From Membranipora membranacea (Eukaryota; Bryozoa; Gymnolaemata; Cheilostomatida; Membraniporidae): 64,000 bases of DNA. Numbering within the stretch: position 1 is the stretch's first letter; each line of letters opens with the position of its first letter. Where the stretch lies: the NCBI GenBank assembly GCA_914767715.1, contig OU612069.1, positions 27,463,387 to 27,527,386 of the forward strand, read 5' to 3'. The notes beneath the pieces were generated by a model. It did not search any database. It worked only from the letters and a program-made list of their open reading frames with translations, and was not told the DNA's origin. Positions 24,360 through 37,927 of this stretch are shown here, piece after piece. A program made the translations under genes and the position numbers.

Positions 24360-27300
24360 AAAGGTGTAGTTGGCGTCATAGGAGTGTTGGAGAGTTGTCA
24401 GCCCTTAACCGATGAGGGCACAACTACCACTTTGTAATGATAAGTAGCCATGTGGATGTTTAAAATTTGATCAGAGGTTTGCTATGGGTTGTGGATGGTA
24501 AGCGCAAAATTGTCTGGTAGAGAGAGCCCAATCTTATTACACAAGCTGATATGGGTGGGAATGGCTTGAGTGCAACCTGGAAGGGTAAGACGAAGCGATA
24601 CACTTAATGCCCTAGTTTATTCCTAGAATGTTCATTCTCCATTGTCTAGTGGCTAATGCATACCCATAAACATGTCAGCCAGCATGGGGAAGCTTTACGC
24701 AAATCTTGTTGACAACCAACCATTAATTATTTGCATTAAATGATTTAAGATAACTAACCCATGCAGACCACCCACAGCTAGCCACAAGGACACCCACAGC
24801 ACCTAACCCTTTTGAGGCCCTGTTGAGTAAGAGCTGAATGTTCCAGACACGTTCTAGCGTGTAGTTTACTGCCTAAATTCTGACCCAGCTCTCTCTTTAT
24901 GATAAGTCATAAATGTTTAGCAGCTAGACAATGTCTGTCTGCTGTCTCTCAAATCCTGCTTAGTACCTAAAAGATCATGCGACCAATACGTAAGAAAGTA
25001 CATAAATATGGATATATGTATCCGCTTCCTAGCAAATCCAGGCTAACTGGTGCAAAACTCAAACTGAGATAATAAGCCTTTTGTTACAAAACCACCTATT
25101 AGCTATAATGCACTGTGACTTTCCATTGCACTTTTTTGGTATTTTTTGTAGTTATAATTCACTTCATGTTTTAATTGATGACTATGTGCCTTATGAAATT
25201 ATATGGGTTATATAGAGAAAATATAGAGATAATAAACTAAGTATAGAGAATATAGAGATATTAAAGACAGAATAAGAATATTGTAGAGAGAATATAGACA
25301 CTATAAACAAAGACAGTTAGTTAACAGACAAAAAATAATAATGTTATAAGTTCAATAATGAAGTTCAAGTCAGAAGAATCACACCCCTATCTATTATAAT
25401 AATCTTTGTGGTAGTGTAAAAAAACCTGATTAAGCTTTGATTGTTTCAGAAAATATTCACATTGTCAGTCTAGCTCTAGTCACCTACCTTTTGTGTTCAG
25501 TTCTCATTATTATTCATGAAATTTTCAAAGGAATCGTAAATTGTAGCACACAATACAAAAAGTGAGGAGGCATGCAAGGAGAGTCTAAGAGAAAGAAGTT
25601 GACAAATTTGAGAACTTGATACTCTGTTCACTGAGATACATTTGTCTTTGATTGGCTGTCATACCAGAAAACAAATTGTTATTGGCTCCTGAAAAAATTA
25701 TGTGAGCTATTTCTCAATTTCAAAAGTATGGGCCGAAAAGGGGAGGGCCATTCGGTCGTTCGGCTGTTTGGCCGTTCGGCTTTTTCACTGTACCCGACCT
25801 TCAAGTAGGCCTGCTGCAATCTACAAATATCAAAAAAGTATGTCTTAGTTTAAATATTAGTGAAACAGTTCTCAAAACTTGTGAACATGGATTTTAGACT
25901 TCTACAACAGCCAGATATTATATCTAGTAAATTCAACATTGTAAATAAAAAGGTCCAAGTGAAACTAGGCCATCATTTATCTACAGTATTGGCAGCAGAC
26001 CAACAAGTATGAAAGTTTAGTTAGTAACACAACCAGCCATAGTTCTAGCTTGCTGCTGATGTTAGATACCACGGGTTGACAGCTGTGGTCATCACCAGGT
26101 GACAGCCAGCTGTCTCACTCATCTTAGTGGGTGGCCTGATGCTGAGCATCAAGCTACCTTACAACTTGGTCGAGATAATGATGTTACTACTTCTCTAAAA
26201 AAGTACAGGTGATAATAGCTGAAATAATCAATTCAAATTCAGTGGTATGCATCCCCCCCCCCCCCAAATAGAAGAGTCAGCCTTGAGCTGTGTATTTTAG
26301 GATACAGAGGCCTACAACATATTTAAGAGGAAACGGTGTAAAGAAATAAGTAAACCACTAGCCAGAGATCCCAGCAGCTGTGTGTTTATCACATGACACT
26401 CGATCAACTGCAATCAAGGCAGACGAACTTTCTGTTGGTAACTAATAAAGTGAATTGCTCCACCCTTTGATAATAAATTTGCAAAACAAGCACACAAGAA
26501 TTTGCCAAGGGGCTACTTTAGATCTATCTGCCAGAAAAATGCTTATCTCCTCTCCAGCGTCATCTAATTAAACTGGAATCCCGACAAATTTCAGACAGAA
26601 ACATCAAAAAACGCGTCACGTCTAAAAAGACACAACCTGACACATCACTTGGAGATACTACTCATGCAATATAAACCCCATATATTTGCTATAACAGAAA
26701 CTAATTGATCCCTTCCATTCAAATCATGAAATATGTGATAAATATACTTAATACAGGTTAGACAGTGAGATAAAGGAGCTATCTTCCCGATCGCAAGAGA
26801 AGACAACTTTTAATATCGGCTGCTCGACAGTCGAGCATGCAAGAGTTGACAAGCTTTGTTCCCTCCTCCCCCCGCCGAACGAAGCTTCTCAAGACAGGCT
26901 ACAGTCACACCTGCACCAACTAGTCATATCTTGACCAAGGAGTAGTCCTTGTCTTGACATTAGAGCACTCGATTCTGTAACTGCTCCATGTGCCAGGTTA
27001 AAGCTCATATATGTTCTGATCGATCTGATTGGTCAAAATATTCTCACAAAAATAATAATTAGTGCAGACAACTCTTTAGCTTTTCACTTTTTGTCACTTG
27101 ATTATATTGCTTCTTTGGCTTCTTTGTAGATCAGGGAGTTTGTCCCCAACCCCAATTATTACATTGTTTAACGCTTAGATATTGTTTAGTTAGTGTATAG
27201 ATGTATGTGTATTTTAAACCACTTTTAAGTCACTTTTGTCACTTAGCACAATACTCGAGGCTTGCATTGCCACCCGTTCACTAAAAATTATTTGCGTGAA

Positions 27301-27906
27301 AAGGCTAATTCCATTAATCCTCAATTTACATCTCACATGTTTAACACACGTCTTATTACTTCATATGCGTACACACATGTAAAGTTACCGTTCTTAAACT
27401 ATATCTATTCAACCTATATGAGCTAAGAAGCAGACTGATCACTTGCAAGGCTGAAAAGAATGGATGAAAGTATAATATTATCTGGCATTGACTTACCTGG
27501 ACTTTTCCTTCATTAATGAAGTTATGATGTTTGTTGCTTTGTTATTCGTTATATACTATTATATTATTTTTACAACTCTCTACTTTTTGTGTTTTTCATT
27601 AAATTAAAAATGTTATGAGCGTCCCATTTTACTTTTTGACGGTGTCATTGGTTCTGTTGGGTCCAAATAATCGTATTACACACACAATGGACTTAATCAG
27701 TGCTTTAATAAAGATAACAGCTGGTTTCAGTTTTAACAAGGATTGTAACAGCTGATTACCTATAACTCCTTGGTTTTAACTCTCGTGATATACAATCCAA
27801 AGTGCACAACACACGACACAACAATTTTGAGGCAAGCAGACGTATCAAGAAAGGAGTGTCAAAGATAATTGTTATCTGTAGAAAAACAGACCATCACTGT
27901 AGCCCA
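24360..27906. other. Gene-free left flank of the giant tandem array
   Basis: No exon or element could be supported in these 3.5 kb. Small simple-sequence features occur: a tatagaga-type A/T/G-rich repeat around 25205-25300, an ATTCGG/TTCGGC cluster at about 25750-25785, and a C12 homopolymer near 26251. The array starts abruptly at 27907 with no transition zone. Confidence 0.5.
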
Positions 27907-29370
27907 GATTCGATGCGGGGGAAGCTGGACGCGCAAGGAGGGCCCCAGCCCTTCGCAGCGTGGCCCAGATTCGATGCGGGGGAAGCTGGACGCGCAAGGA
28001 GGGCCCCAGCCCTTCGCAGCGTGGCCCAGATCCGATGCGGGGGAAGCTGGACGCGCAAGGAGGGCCCCAGCCCTTCGCAGCGTGGCCCAGATCCGATGCG
28101 GGGGAAGCTGGACGCGCAAGGAGGGCCCCAGCCCTTCGCAGCGTGGCCCAGATCCGATGCGGGGGAAGCTGGACGCGCAAGTTGGGCCCCAGCCCTTCGC
28201 AGCGTGGCCCAGATCCGATGCGGGGGAAGCTGGACGCGCAAGTTGGGCCCCAGCCCTTCGCAGCGTGGCCCAGATCCGATGCGGGGGAAGCTGGACGCGC
28301 AAGTTGGGCCCCAGCCCTTCGCAGCGTGGCCCAGATCCGATGCGGGGGAAGCTGGACGCGCAAGTTGGGCCCCAGCCCTTCGCAGCGTGGCCCAGATCCG
28401 ATGCGGGGGAAGCTGGACGCGCAAGTTGGGCCCCAGCCCTTCGCAGCGTGGCCCAGATCCGATGCGGGGGAAGCTGGACGCGCAAGTTGGGCCCCAGCCC
28501 TTCGCAGCGTGGCCCAGATCCGATGCGGGGGAAGCTGGACGCGCAAGTTGGGCCCCAGCCCTTCGCAGCGTGGCCCAGATCCGATGCGGGGGAAGCTGGA
28601 CGCGCAAGTTGGGCCCCAGCCCTTCGCAGCGTGGCCCAGATCCGATGCGGGGGAAGCTGGACGCGCAAGTTGGGCCCCAGCCCTTCGCAGCGTGGCCCAG
28701 ATCCGATGCGGGGGAAGCTGGACGCGCAAGTTGGGCCCCAGCCCTTCGCAGCGTGGCCCAGATCCGATGCGGGGGAAGCTGGACGCGCAAGTTGGGCCCC
28801 AGCCCTTCGCAGCGTGGCCCAGATCCGATGCGGGGGAAGCTGGACGCGCAAGTTGGGCCCCAGCCCTTCGCAGCGTGGCCCAGATCCGATGCGGGGGAAG
28901 CTGGACGCGCAAGTTGGGCCCCAGCCCTTCGCAGCGTGGCCCAGATCCGATGCGGGGGAAGCTGGACGCGCAAGTTGGGCCCCAGCCCTTCGCAGCGTGG
29001 CCCAGATCCGATGCGGGGGAAGCTGGACGCGCAAGTTGGGCCCCAGCCCTTCGCAGCGTGGCCCAGATCCGATGCGGGGGAAGCTGGACGCGCAAGTTGG
29101 GCCCCAGCCCTTCGCAGCGTGGCCCAGATCCGATGCGGGGGAAGCTGGACGCGCAAGTTGGGCCCCAGCCCTTCGCAGCGTGGCCCAGATCCGATGCGGG
29201 GGAAGCTGGACGCGCAAGTTGGGCCCCAGCCCTTCGCAGCGTGGCCCAGATCCGATGCGGGGGAAGCTGGACGCGCAAGTTGGGCCCCAGCCCTTCGCAG
29301 CGTGGCCCAGATCCGATGCGGGGGAAGCTGGACGCGCAAGTTGGGCCCCAGCCCTTCGCAGCGTGGCCCA
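27907..29370 (+). repeat. Array block 1: 24 x 61-bp minisatellite
   Basis: Exactly 24 units of 61 bp (1464 bp). Each starts gatccgatgcgggggaag and continues through gctggacgcgcaag, a GGGCCCC core and cgcagcgtggccca. There are only two variable sites that I can see. Units 1-2 have gattcg instead of gatccg, and units 1-4 have gaggg where units 5-24 have ttggg. Each unit holds six CpG dinucleotides. 61 is one more than a multiple of three, so translation rotates through all frames without meeting a stop. Confidence 0.98.
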
Positions 29371-32300
29371 GATCCGATGCGGGGGAAGAGCTTGCCCCCT
29401 TTCAAATGCCCAGATCCGATGCGGGGGAAGAGCTTGCCCCCTTTCAAATGCCCAGATCCGATGCGGGGGAAGAGCTTGCCCCCTTTCAAATGCCCAGATC
29501 CGATGCGGGGGAAGAGCTTGCCCCCTTTCAAATGCCCAGATCCGATGCGGGGGAAGAGCTTGCCCCCTTTCAAATGCCCAGATCCGATGCGGGGGAAGAG
29601 CTTGCCCCCTTTCAAATGCCCAGATCCGATGCGGGGGAAGAGCTTGCCCCCTTTCAAATGCCCAGATCCGATGCGGGGGAAGAGCTTGCCCCCTTTCAAA
29701 TGCCCAGATCCGATGCGGGGGAAGAGCTTGCCCCCTTTCAAATGCCCAGATCCGATGCGGGGGAAGAGCTTGCCCCCTTTCAAATGCCCAGATCCGATGC
29801 GGGGGAAGAGCTTGCCCCCTTTCAAATGCCCAGATCCGATGCGGGGGAAGAGCTTGCCCCCTTTCAAATGCCCAGATCCGATGCGGGGGAAGAGCTTGCC
29901 CCCTTTCAAATGCCCAGATCCGATGCGGGGGAAGAGCTTGCCCCCTTTCAAATGCCCAGATCCGATGCGGGGGAAGAGCTTGCCCCCTTTCAAATGCCCA
30001 GATCCGATGCGGGGGAAGAGCTTGCCCCCTTTCAAATGCCCAGATCCGATGCGGGGGAAGAGCTTGCCCCCTTTCAAATGCCCAGATCCGATGCGGGGGA
30101 AGAGCTTGCCCCCTTTCAAATGCCCAGATCCGATGCGGGGGAAGAGCTTGCCCCCTTTCAAATGCCCAGATCCGATGCGGGGGAAGAGCTTGCCCCCTTT
30201 CAAATGCCCAGATCCGATGCGGGGGAAGAGCTTGCCCCCTTTCAAATGCCCAGATCCGATGCGGGGGAAGAGCTTGCCCCCTTTCAAATGCCCAGATCCG
30301 ATGCGGGGGAAGAGCTTGCCCCCTTTCAAATGCCCAGATCCGATGCGGGGGAAGAGCTTGCCCCCTTTCAAATGCCCAGATCCGATGCGGGGGAAGAGCT
30401 TGCCCCCTTTCAAATGCCCAGATCCGATGCGGGGGAAGAGCTTGCCCCCTTTCAAATGCCCAGATCCGATGCGGGGGAAGAGCTTGCCCCCTTTCAAATG
30501 CCCAGATCCGATGCGGGGGAAGAGCTTGCCCCCTTTCAAATGCCCAGATCCGATGCGGGGGAAGAGCTTGCCCCCTTTCAAATGCCCAGATCCGATGCGG
30601 GGGAAGAGCTTGCCCCCTTTCAAATGCCCAGATCCGATGCGGGGGAAGAACTTGCCCCCTTTCAAATGCCCAGATCCGATGCGGGGGAAGAGCTTGCCCC
30701 CTTTCAAATGCCCAGATCCGATGCGGGGGAAGAGCTTGCCCCCTTTCAAATGCCCAGATCCGATGCGGGGGAAGAGCTTGCCCCCTTTCAAATGCCCAGA
30801 TCCGATGCGGGGGAAGAGCTTGCCCCCTTTCAAATGCCCAGATCCGATGCGGGGGAAGAGCTTGCCCCCTTTCAAATGCCCAGATCCGATGCGGGGGAAG
30901 AGCTTGCCCCCTTTCAAATGCCCAGATCCGATGCGGGGGAAGAGCTTGCCCCCTTTCAAATGCCCAGATCCGATGCGGGGGAAGAGCTTGCCCCCTTTCA
31001 AATGCCCAGATCCGATGCGGGGGAAGAGCTTGCCCCCTTTCAAATGCCCAGATCCGATGCGGGGGAAGAGCTTGCCCCCTTTCAAATGCCCAGATCCGAT
31101 GCGGGGGAAGAGCTTGCCCCCTTTCAAATGCCCAGATCCGATGCGGGGGAAGAGCTTGCCCCCTTTCAAATGCCCAGATCCGATGCGGGGGAAGAGCTTG
31201 CCCCCTTTCAAATGCCCAGATCCGATGCGGGGGAAGAGCTTGCCCCCTTTCAAATGCCCAGATCCGATGCGGGGGAAGAGCTTGCCCCCTTTCAAATGCC
31301 CAGATCCGATGCGGGGGAAGAGCTTGCCCCCTTTCAAATGCCCAGATCCGATGCGGGGGAAGAGCTTGCCCCCTTTCAAATGCCCAGATCCGATGCGGGG
31401 GAAGAGCTTGCCCCCTTTCAAATGCCCAGATCCGATGCGGGGGAAGAGCTTGCCCCCTTTCAAATGCCCAGATCCGATGCGGGGGAAGAGCTTGCCCCCT
31501 TTCAAATGCCCAGATCCGATGCGGGGGAAGAGCTTGCCCCCTTTCAAATGCCCAGATCCGATGCGGGGGAAGAGCTTGCCCCCTTTCAAATGCCCAGATC
31601 CGATGCGGGGGAAGAGCTTGCCCCCTTTCAAATGCCCAGATCCGATGCGGGGGAAGAGCTTGCCCCCTTTCAAATGCCCAGATCCGATGCGGGGGAAGAG
31701 CTTGCCCCCTTTCAAATGCCCAGATCCGATGCGGGGGAAGAGCTTGCCCCCTTTCAAATGCCCAGATCCGATGCGGGGGAAGAGCTTGCCCCCTTTCAAA
31801 TGCCCAGATCCGATGCGGGGGAAGAGCTTGCCCCCTTTCAAATGCCCAGATCCGATGCGGGGGAAGAGCTTGCCCCCTTTCAAATGCCCAGATCCGATGC
31901 GGGGGAAGAGCTTGCCCCCTTTCAAATGCCCAGATCCGATGCGGGGGAAGAGCTTGCCCCCTTTCAAATGCCCAGATCCGATGCGGGGGAAGAGCTTGCC
32001 CCCTTTCAAATGCCCAGATCCGATGCGGGGGAAGAGCTTGCCCCCTTTCAAATGCCCAGATCCGATGCGGGGGAAGAGCTTGCCCCCTTTCAAATGCCCA
32101 GATCCGATGCGGGGGAAGAGCTTGCCCCCTTTCAAATGCCCAGATCCGATGCGGGGGAAGAGCTTGCCCCCTTTCAAATGCCCAGATCCGATGCGGGGGA
32201 AGAGCTTGCCCCCTTTCAAATGCCCAGATCCGATGCGGGGGAAGAGCTTGCCCCCTTTCAAATGCCCAGATCCGATGCGGGGGAAGAGCTTGCCCCCTTT

Positions 32301-35300
32301 CAAATGCCCAGATCCGATGCGGGGGAAGAGCTTGCCCCCTTTCAAATGCCCAGATCCGATGCGGGGGAAGAGCTTGCCCCCTTTCAAATGCCCAGATCCG
32401 ATGCGGGGGAAGAGCTTGCCCCCTTTCAAATGCCCAGATCCGATGCGGGGGAAGAGCTTGCCCCCTTTCAAATGCCCAGATCCGATGCGGGGGAAGAGCT
32501 TGCCCCCTTTCAAATGCCCAGATCCGATGCGGGGGAAGAGCTTGCCCCCTTTCAAATGCCCAGATCCGATGCGGGGGAAGAGCTTGCCCCCTTTCAAATG
32601 CCCAGATCCGATGCGGGGGAAGAGCTTGCCCCCTTTCAAATGCCCAGATCCGATGCGGGGGAAGAGCTTGCCCCCTTTCAAATGCCCAGATCCGATGCGG
32701 GGGAAGAGCTTGCCCCCTTTCAAATGCCCAGATCCGATGCGGGGGAAGAGCTTGCCCCCTTTCAAATGCCCAGATCCGATGCGGGGGAAGAGCTTGCCCC
32801 CTTTCAAATGCCCAGATCCGATGCGGGGGAAGAGCTTGCCCCCTTTCAAATGCCCAGATCCGATGCGGGGGAAGAGCTTGCCCCCTTTCAAATGCCCAGA
32901 TCCGATGCGGGGGAAGAGCTTGCCCCCTTTCAAATGCCCAGATCCGATGCGGGGGAAGAGCTTGCCCCCTTTCAAATGCCCAGATCCGATGCGGGGGAAG
33001 AGCTTGCCCCCTTTCAAATGCCCAGATCCGATGCGGGGGAAGAGCTTGCCCCCTTTCAAATGCCCAGATCCGATGCGGGGGAAGAGCTTGCCCCCTTTCA
33101 AATGCCCAGATCCGATGCGGGGGAAGAGCTTGCCCCCTTTCAAATGCCCAGATCCGATGCGGGGGAAGAGCTTGCCCCCTTTCAAATGCCCAGATCCGAT
33201 GCGGGGGAAGAGCTTGCCCCCTTTCAAATGCCCAGATCCGATGCGGGGGAAGAGCTTGCCCCCTTTCAAATGCCCAGATCCGATGCGGGGGAAGAGCTTG
33301 CCCCCTTTCAAATGCCCAGATCCGATGCGGGGGAAGAGCTTGCCCCCTTTCAAATGCCCAGATCCGATGCGGGGGAAGAGCTTGCCCCCTTTCAAATGCC
33401 CAGATCCGATGCGGGGGAAGAGCTTGCCCCCTTTCAAATGCCCAGATCCGATGCGGGGGAAGAGCTTGCCCCCTTTCAAATGCCCAGATCCGATGCGGGG
33501 GAAGAGCTTGCCCCCTTTCAAATGCCCAGATCCGATGCGGGGGAAGAGCTTGCCCCCTTTCAAATGCCCAGATCCGATGCGGGGGAAGAGCTTGCCCCCT
33601 TTCAAATGCCCAGATCCGATGCGGGGGAAGAGCTTGCCCCCTTTCAAATGCCCAGATCCGATGCGGGGGAAGAGCTTGCCCCCTTTCAAATGCCCAGATC
33701 CGATGCGGGGGAAGAGCTTGCCCCCTTTCAAATGCCCAGATCCGATGCGGGGGAAGAGCTTGCCCCCTTTCAAATGCCCAGATCCGATGCGGGGGAAGAG
33801 CTTGCCCCCTTTCAAATGCCCAGATCCGATGCGGGGGAAGAGCTTGCCCCCTTTCAAATGCCCAGATCCGATGCGGGGGAAGAGCTTGCCCCCTTTCAAA
33901 TGCCCAGATCCGATGCGGGGGAAGAACTTGCCCCCTTTCAAATGCCCAGATCCGATGCGGGGGAAGAACTTGCCCCCTTTCAAATGCCCAGATCCGATGC
34001 GGGGGAAGAACTTGCCCCCTTTCAAATGCCCAGATCCGATGCGGGGGAAGAACTTGCCCCCTTTCAAATGCCCAGATCCGATGCGGGGGAAGAACTTGCC
34101 CCCTTTCAAATGCCCAGATCCGATGCGGGGGAAGAACTTGCCCCCTTTCAAATGCCCAGATCCGATGCGGGGGAAGAACTTGCCCCCTTTCAAATGCCCA
34201 GATCCGATGCGGGGGAAGAACTTGCCCCCTTTCAAATGCCCAGATCCGATGCGGGGGAAGAACTTGCCCCCTTTCAAATGCCCAGATCCGATGCGGGGGA
34301 AGAACTTGCCCCCTTTCAAATGCCCAGATCCGATGCGGGGGAAGAACTTGCCCCCTTTCAAATGCCCAGATCCGATGCGGGGGAAGAACTTGCCCCCTTT
34401 CAAATGCCCAGATCCGATGCGGGGGAAGAACTTGCCCCCTTTCAAATGCCCAGATCCGATGCGGGGGAAGAACTTGCCCCCTTTCAAATGCCCAGATCCG
34501 ATGCGGGGGAAGAACTTGCCCCCTTTCAAATGCCCAGATCCGATGCGGGGGAAGAACTTGCCCCCTTTCAAATGCCCAGATCCGATGCGGGGGAAGAACT
34601 TGCCCCCTTTCAAATGCCCAGATCCGATGCGGGGGAAGAACTTGCCCCCTTTCAAATGCCCAGATCCGATGCGGGGGAAGAACTTGCCCCCTTTCAAATG
34701 CCCAGATCCGATGCGGGGGAAGAACTTGCCCCCTTTCAAATGCCCAGATCCGATGCGGGGGAAGAACTTGCCCCCTTTCAAATGCCCAGATCCGATGCGG
34801 GGGGAAGAACTTGCCCCCTTTCAAATGCCCAGATCCGATGCGGGGGAAGAACTTGCCCCCTTTCAAATGCCCAGATCCGATGCGGGGGAAGAACTTGCCC
34901 CCTTTCAAATGCCCAGATCCGATGCGGGGGAAGAACTTGCCCCCTTTCAAATGCCCAGATCCGATGCGGGGGAAGAACTTGCCCCCTTTCAAATGCCCAG
35001 ATCCGATGCGGGGGAAGAACTTGCCCCCTTTCAAATGCCCAGATCCGATGCGGGGGAAGAACTTGCCCCCTTTCAAATGCCCAGATCCGATGCGGGGGAA
35101 GAACTTGCCCCCTTTCAAATGCCCAGATCCGATGCGGGGGAAGAACTTGCCCCCTTTCAAATGCCCAGATCCGATGCGGGGGGAAGAACTTGCCCCCTTT
35201 CAAATGCCCAGATCCGATGCGGGGGAAGAACTTGCCCCCTTTCAAATGCCCAGATCCGATGCGGGGGAAGAACTTGCCCCCTTTCAAATGCCCAGATCCG

Positions 35301-37927
35301 ATGCGGGGGAAGAACTTGCCCCCTTTCAAATGCCCAGATCCGATGCGGGGGAAGAACTTGCCCCCTTTCAAATGCCCAGATCCGATGCGGGGGAAGAACT
35401 TGCCCCCTTTCAAATGCCCAGATCCGATGCGGGGGAAGAACTTGCCCCCTTTCAAATGCCCAGATCCGATGCGGGGGAAGAACTTGCCCCCTTTCAAATG
35501 CCCAGATCCGATGCGGGGGAAGAACTTGCCCCCTTTCAAATGCCCAGATCCGATGCGGGGGAAGAACTTGCCCCCTTTCAAATGCCCAGATCCGATGCGG
35601 GGGAAGAACTTGCCCCCTTTCAAATGCCCAGATCCGATGCGGGGGAAGAACTTGCCCCCTTTCAAATGCCCAGATCCGATGCGGGGGAAGAACTTGCCCC
35701 CTTTCAAATGCCCAGATCCGATGCGGGGGAAGAACTTGCCCCCTTTCAAATGCCCAGATCCGATGCGGGGGAAGAACTTGCCCCCTTTCAAATGCCCAGA
35801 TCCGATGCGGGGGAAGAACTTGCCCCCTTTCAAATGCCCAGATCCGATGCGGGGGAAGAACTTGCCCCCTTTCAAATGCCCAGATCCGATGCGGGGGAAG
35901 AACTTGCCCCCTTTCAAATGCCCAGATCCGATGCGGGGGAAGAACTTGCCCCCTTTCAAATGCCCAGATCCGATGCGGGGGAAGAACTTGCCCCCTTTCA
36001 AATGCCCAGATCCGATGCGGGGGAAGAACTTGCCCCCTTTCAAATGCCCAGATCCGATGCGGGGGAAGAACTTGCCCCCTTTCAAATGCCCAGATCCGAT
36101 GCGGGGGAAGAACTTGCCCCCTTTCAAATGCCCAGATCCGATGCGGGGGAAGAACTTGCCCCCTTTCAAATGCCCAGATCCGATGCGGGGGAAGAACTTG
36201 CCCCCTTTCAAATGCCCAGATCCGATGCGGGGGAAGAACTTGCCCCCTTTCAAATGCCCAGATCCGATGCGGGGGAAGAACTTGCCCCCTTTCAAATGCC
36301 CAGATCCGATGCGGGGGAAGAACTTGCCCCCTTTCAAATGCCCAGATCCGATGCGGGGGAAGAACTTGCCCCCTTTCAAATGCCCAGATCCGATGCGGGG
36401 GAAGAACTTGCCCCCTTTCAAATGCCCAGATCCGATGCGGGGGAAGAACTTGCCCCCTTTCAAATGCCCAGATCCGATGCGGGGGAAGAACTTGCCCCCT
36501 TTCAAATGCCCAGATCCGATGCGGGGGAAGAACTTGCCCCCTTTCAAATGCCCAGATCCGATGCGGGGGAAGAACTTGCCCCCTTTCAAATGCCCAGATC
36601 CGATGCGGGGGAAGAACTTGCCCCCTTTCAAATGCCCAGATCCGATGCGGGGGAAGAACTTGCCCCCTTTCAAATGCCCAGATCCGATGCGGGGGAAGAA
36701 CTTGCCCCCTTTCAAATGCCCAGATCCGATGCGGGGGAAGAACTTGCCCCCTTTCAAATGCCCAGATCCGATGCGGGGGAAGAACTTGCCCCCTTTCAAA
36801 TGCCCAGATCCGATGCGGGGGAAGAACTTGCCCCCTTTCAAATGCCCAGATCCGATGCGGGGGAAGAACTTGCCCCCTTTCAAATGCCCAGATCCGATGC
36901 GGGGGAAGAACTTGCCCCCTTTCAAATGCCCAGATCCGATGCGGGGGAAGAACTTGCCCCCTTTCAAATGCCCAGATCCGATGCGGGGGAAGAACTTGCC
37001 CCCTTTCAAATGCCCAGATCCGATGCGGGGGAAGAACTTGCCCCCTTTCAAATGCCCAGATCCGATGCGGGGGAAGAACTTGCCCCCTTTCAAATGCCCA
37101 GATCCGATGCGGGGGAAGAACTTGCCCCCTTTCAAATGCCCAGATCCGATGCGGGGGAAGAACTTGCCCCCTTTCAAATGCCCAGATCCGATGCGGGGGA
37201 AGAACTTGCCCCCTTTCAAATGCCCAGATCCGATGCGGGGGAAGAACTTGCCCCCTTTCAAATGCCCAGATCCGATGCGGGGGAAGAACTTGCCCCCTTT
37301 CAAATGCCCAGATCCGATGCGGGGGAAGAACTTGCCCCCTTTCAAATGCCCAGATCCGATGCGGGGGAAGAACTTGCCCCCTTTCAAATGCCCAGATCCG
37401 ATGCGGGGGAAGAACTTGCCCCCTTTCAAATGCCCAGATCCGATGCGGGGGAAGAACTTGCCCCCTTTCAAATGCCCAGATCCGATGCGGGGGAAGAACT
37501 TGCCCCCTTTCAAATGCCCAGATCCGATGCGGGGGAAGAACTTGCCCCCTTTCAAATGCCCAGATCCGATGCGGGGGAAGAACTTGCCCCCTTTCAAATG
37601 CCCAGATCCGATGCGGGGGAAGAACTTGCCCCCTTTCAAATGCCCAGATCCGATGCGGGGGAAGAACTTGCCCCCTTTCAAATGCCCAGATCCGATGCGG
37701 GGGAAGAACTTGCCCCCTTTCAAATGCCCAGATCCGATGCGGGGGAAGAACTTGCCCCCTTTCAAATGCCCAGATCCGATGCGGGGGAAGAACTTGCCCC
37801 CTTTCAAATGCCCAGATCCGATGCGGGGGAAGAACTTGCCCCCTTTCAAATGCCCAGATCCGATGCGGGGGAAGAACTTGCCCCCTTTCAAATGCCCAGA
37901 TCCGATGCGGGGGAAGAACTTGCCCCC
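29371..37927 (+). repeat. Array block 2: 203.7 x 42-bp minisatellite
   Basis: 203 full copies plus 29 bp of a 42-bp unit. Its first 18 bp (gatccgatgcgggggaag) and last 4 bp (ccca) are identical to block 1, giving a 22-bp shared core across the unit boundary. The unit-specific part contains agcttgccccc and tttcaaatg. Units 1-108 have agagcttg except unit 31 (start 30631), which has agaacttg; units 109 onward (from 33907) all have agaacttg. Units 130 (34789) and 139 (35168) have six G instead of five. Otherwise I see no differences. GGGGG and CCCCC in each unit can form a short stem. All + frames and two of three - frames lack stops. Confidence 0.98.

Noticed and set aside
27907-37927. CRISPR array
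   Set aside because: Units are contiguous with no unique spacers, and the context is eukaryotic.
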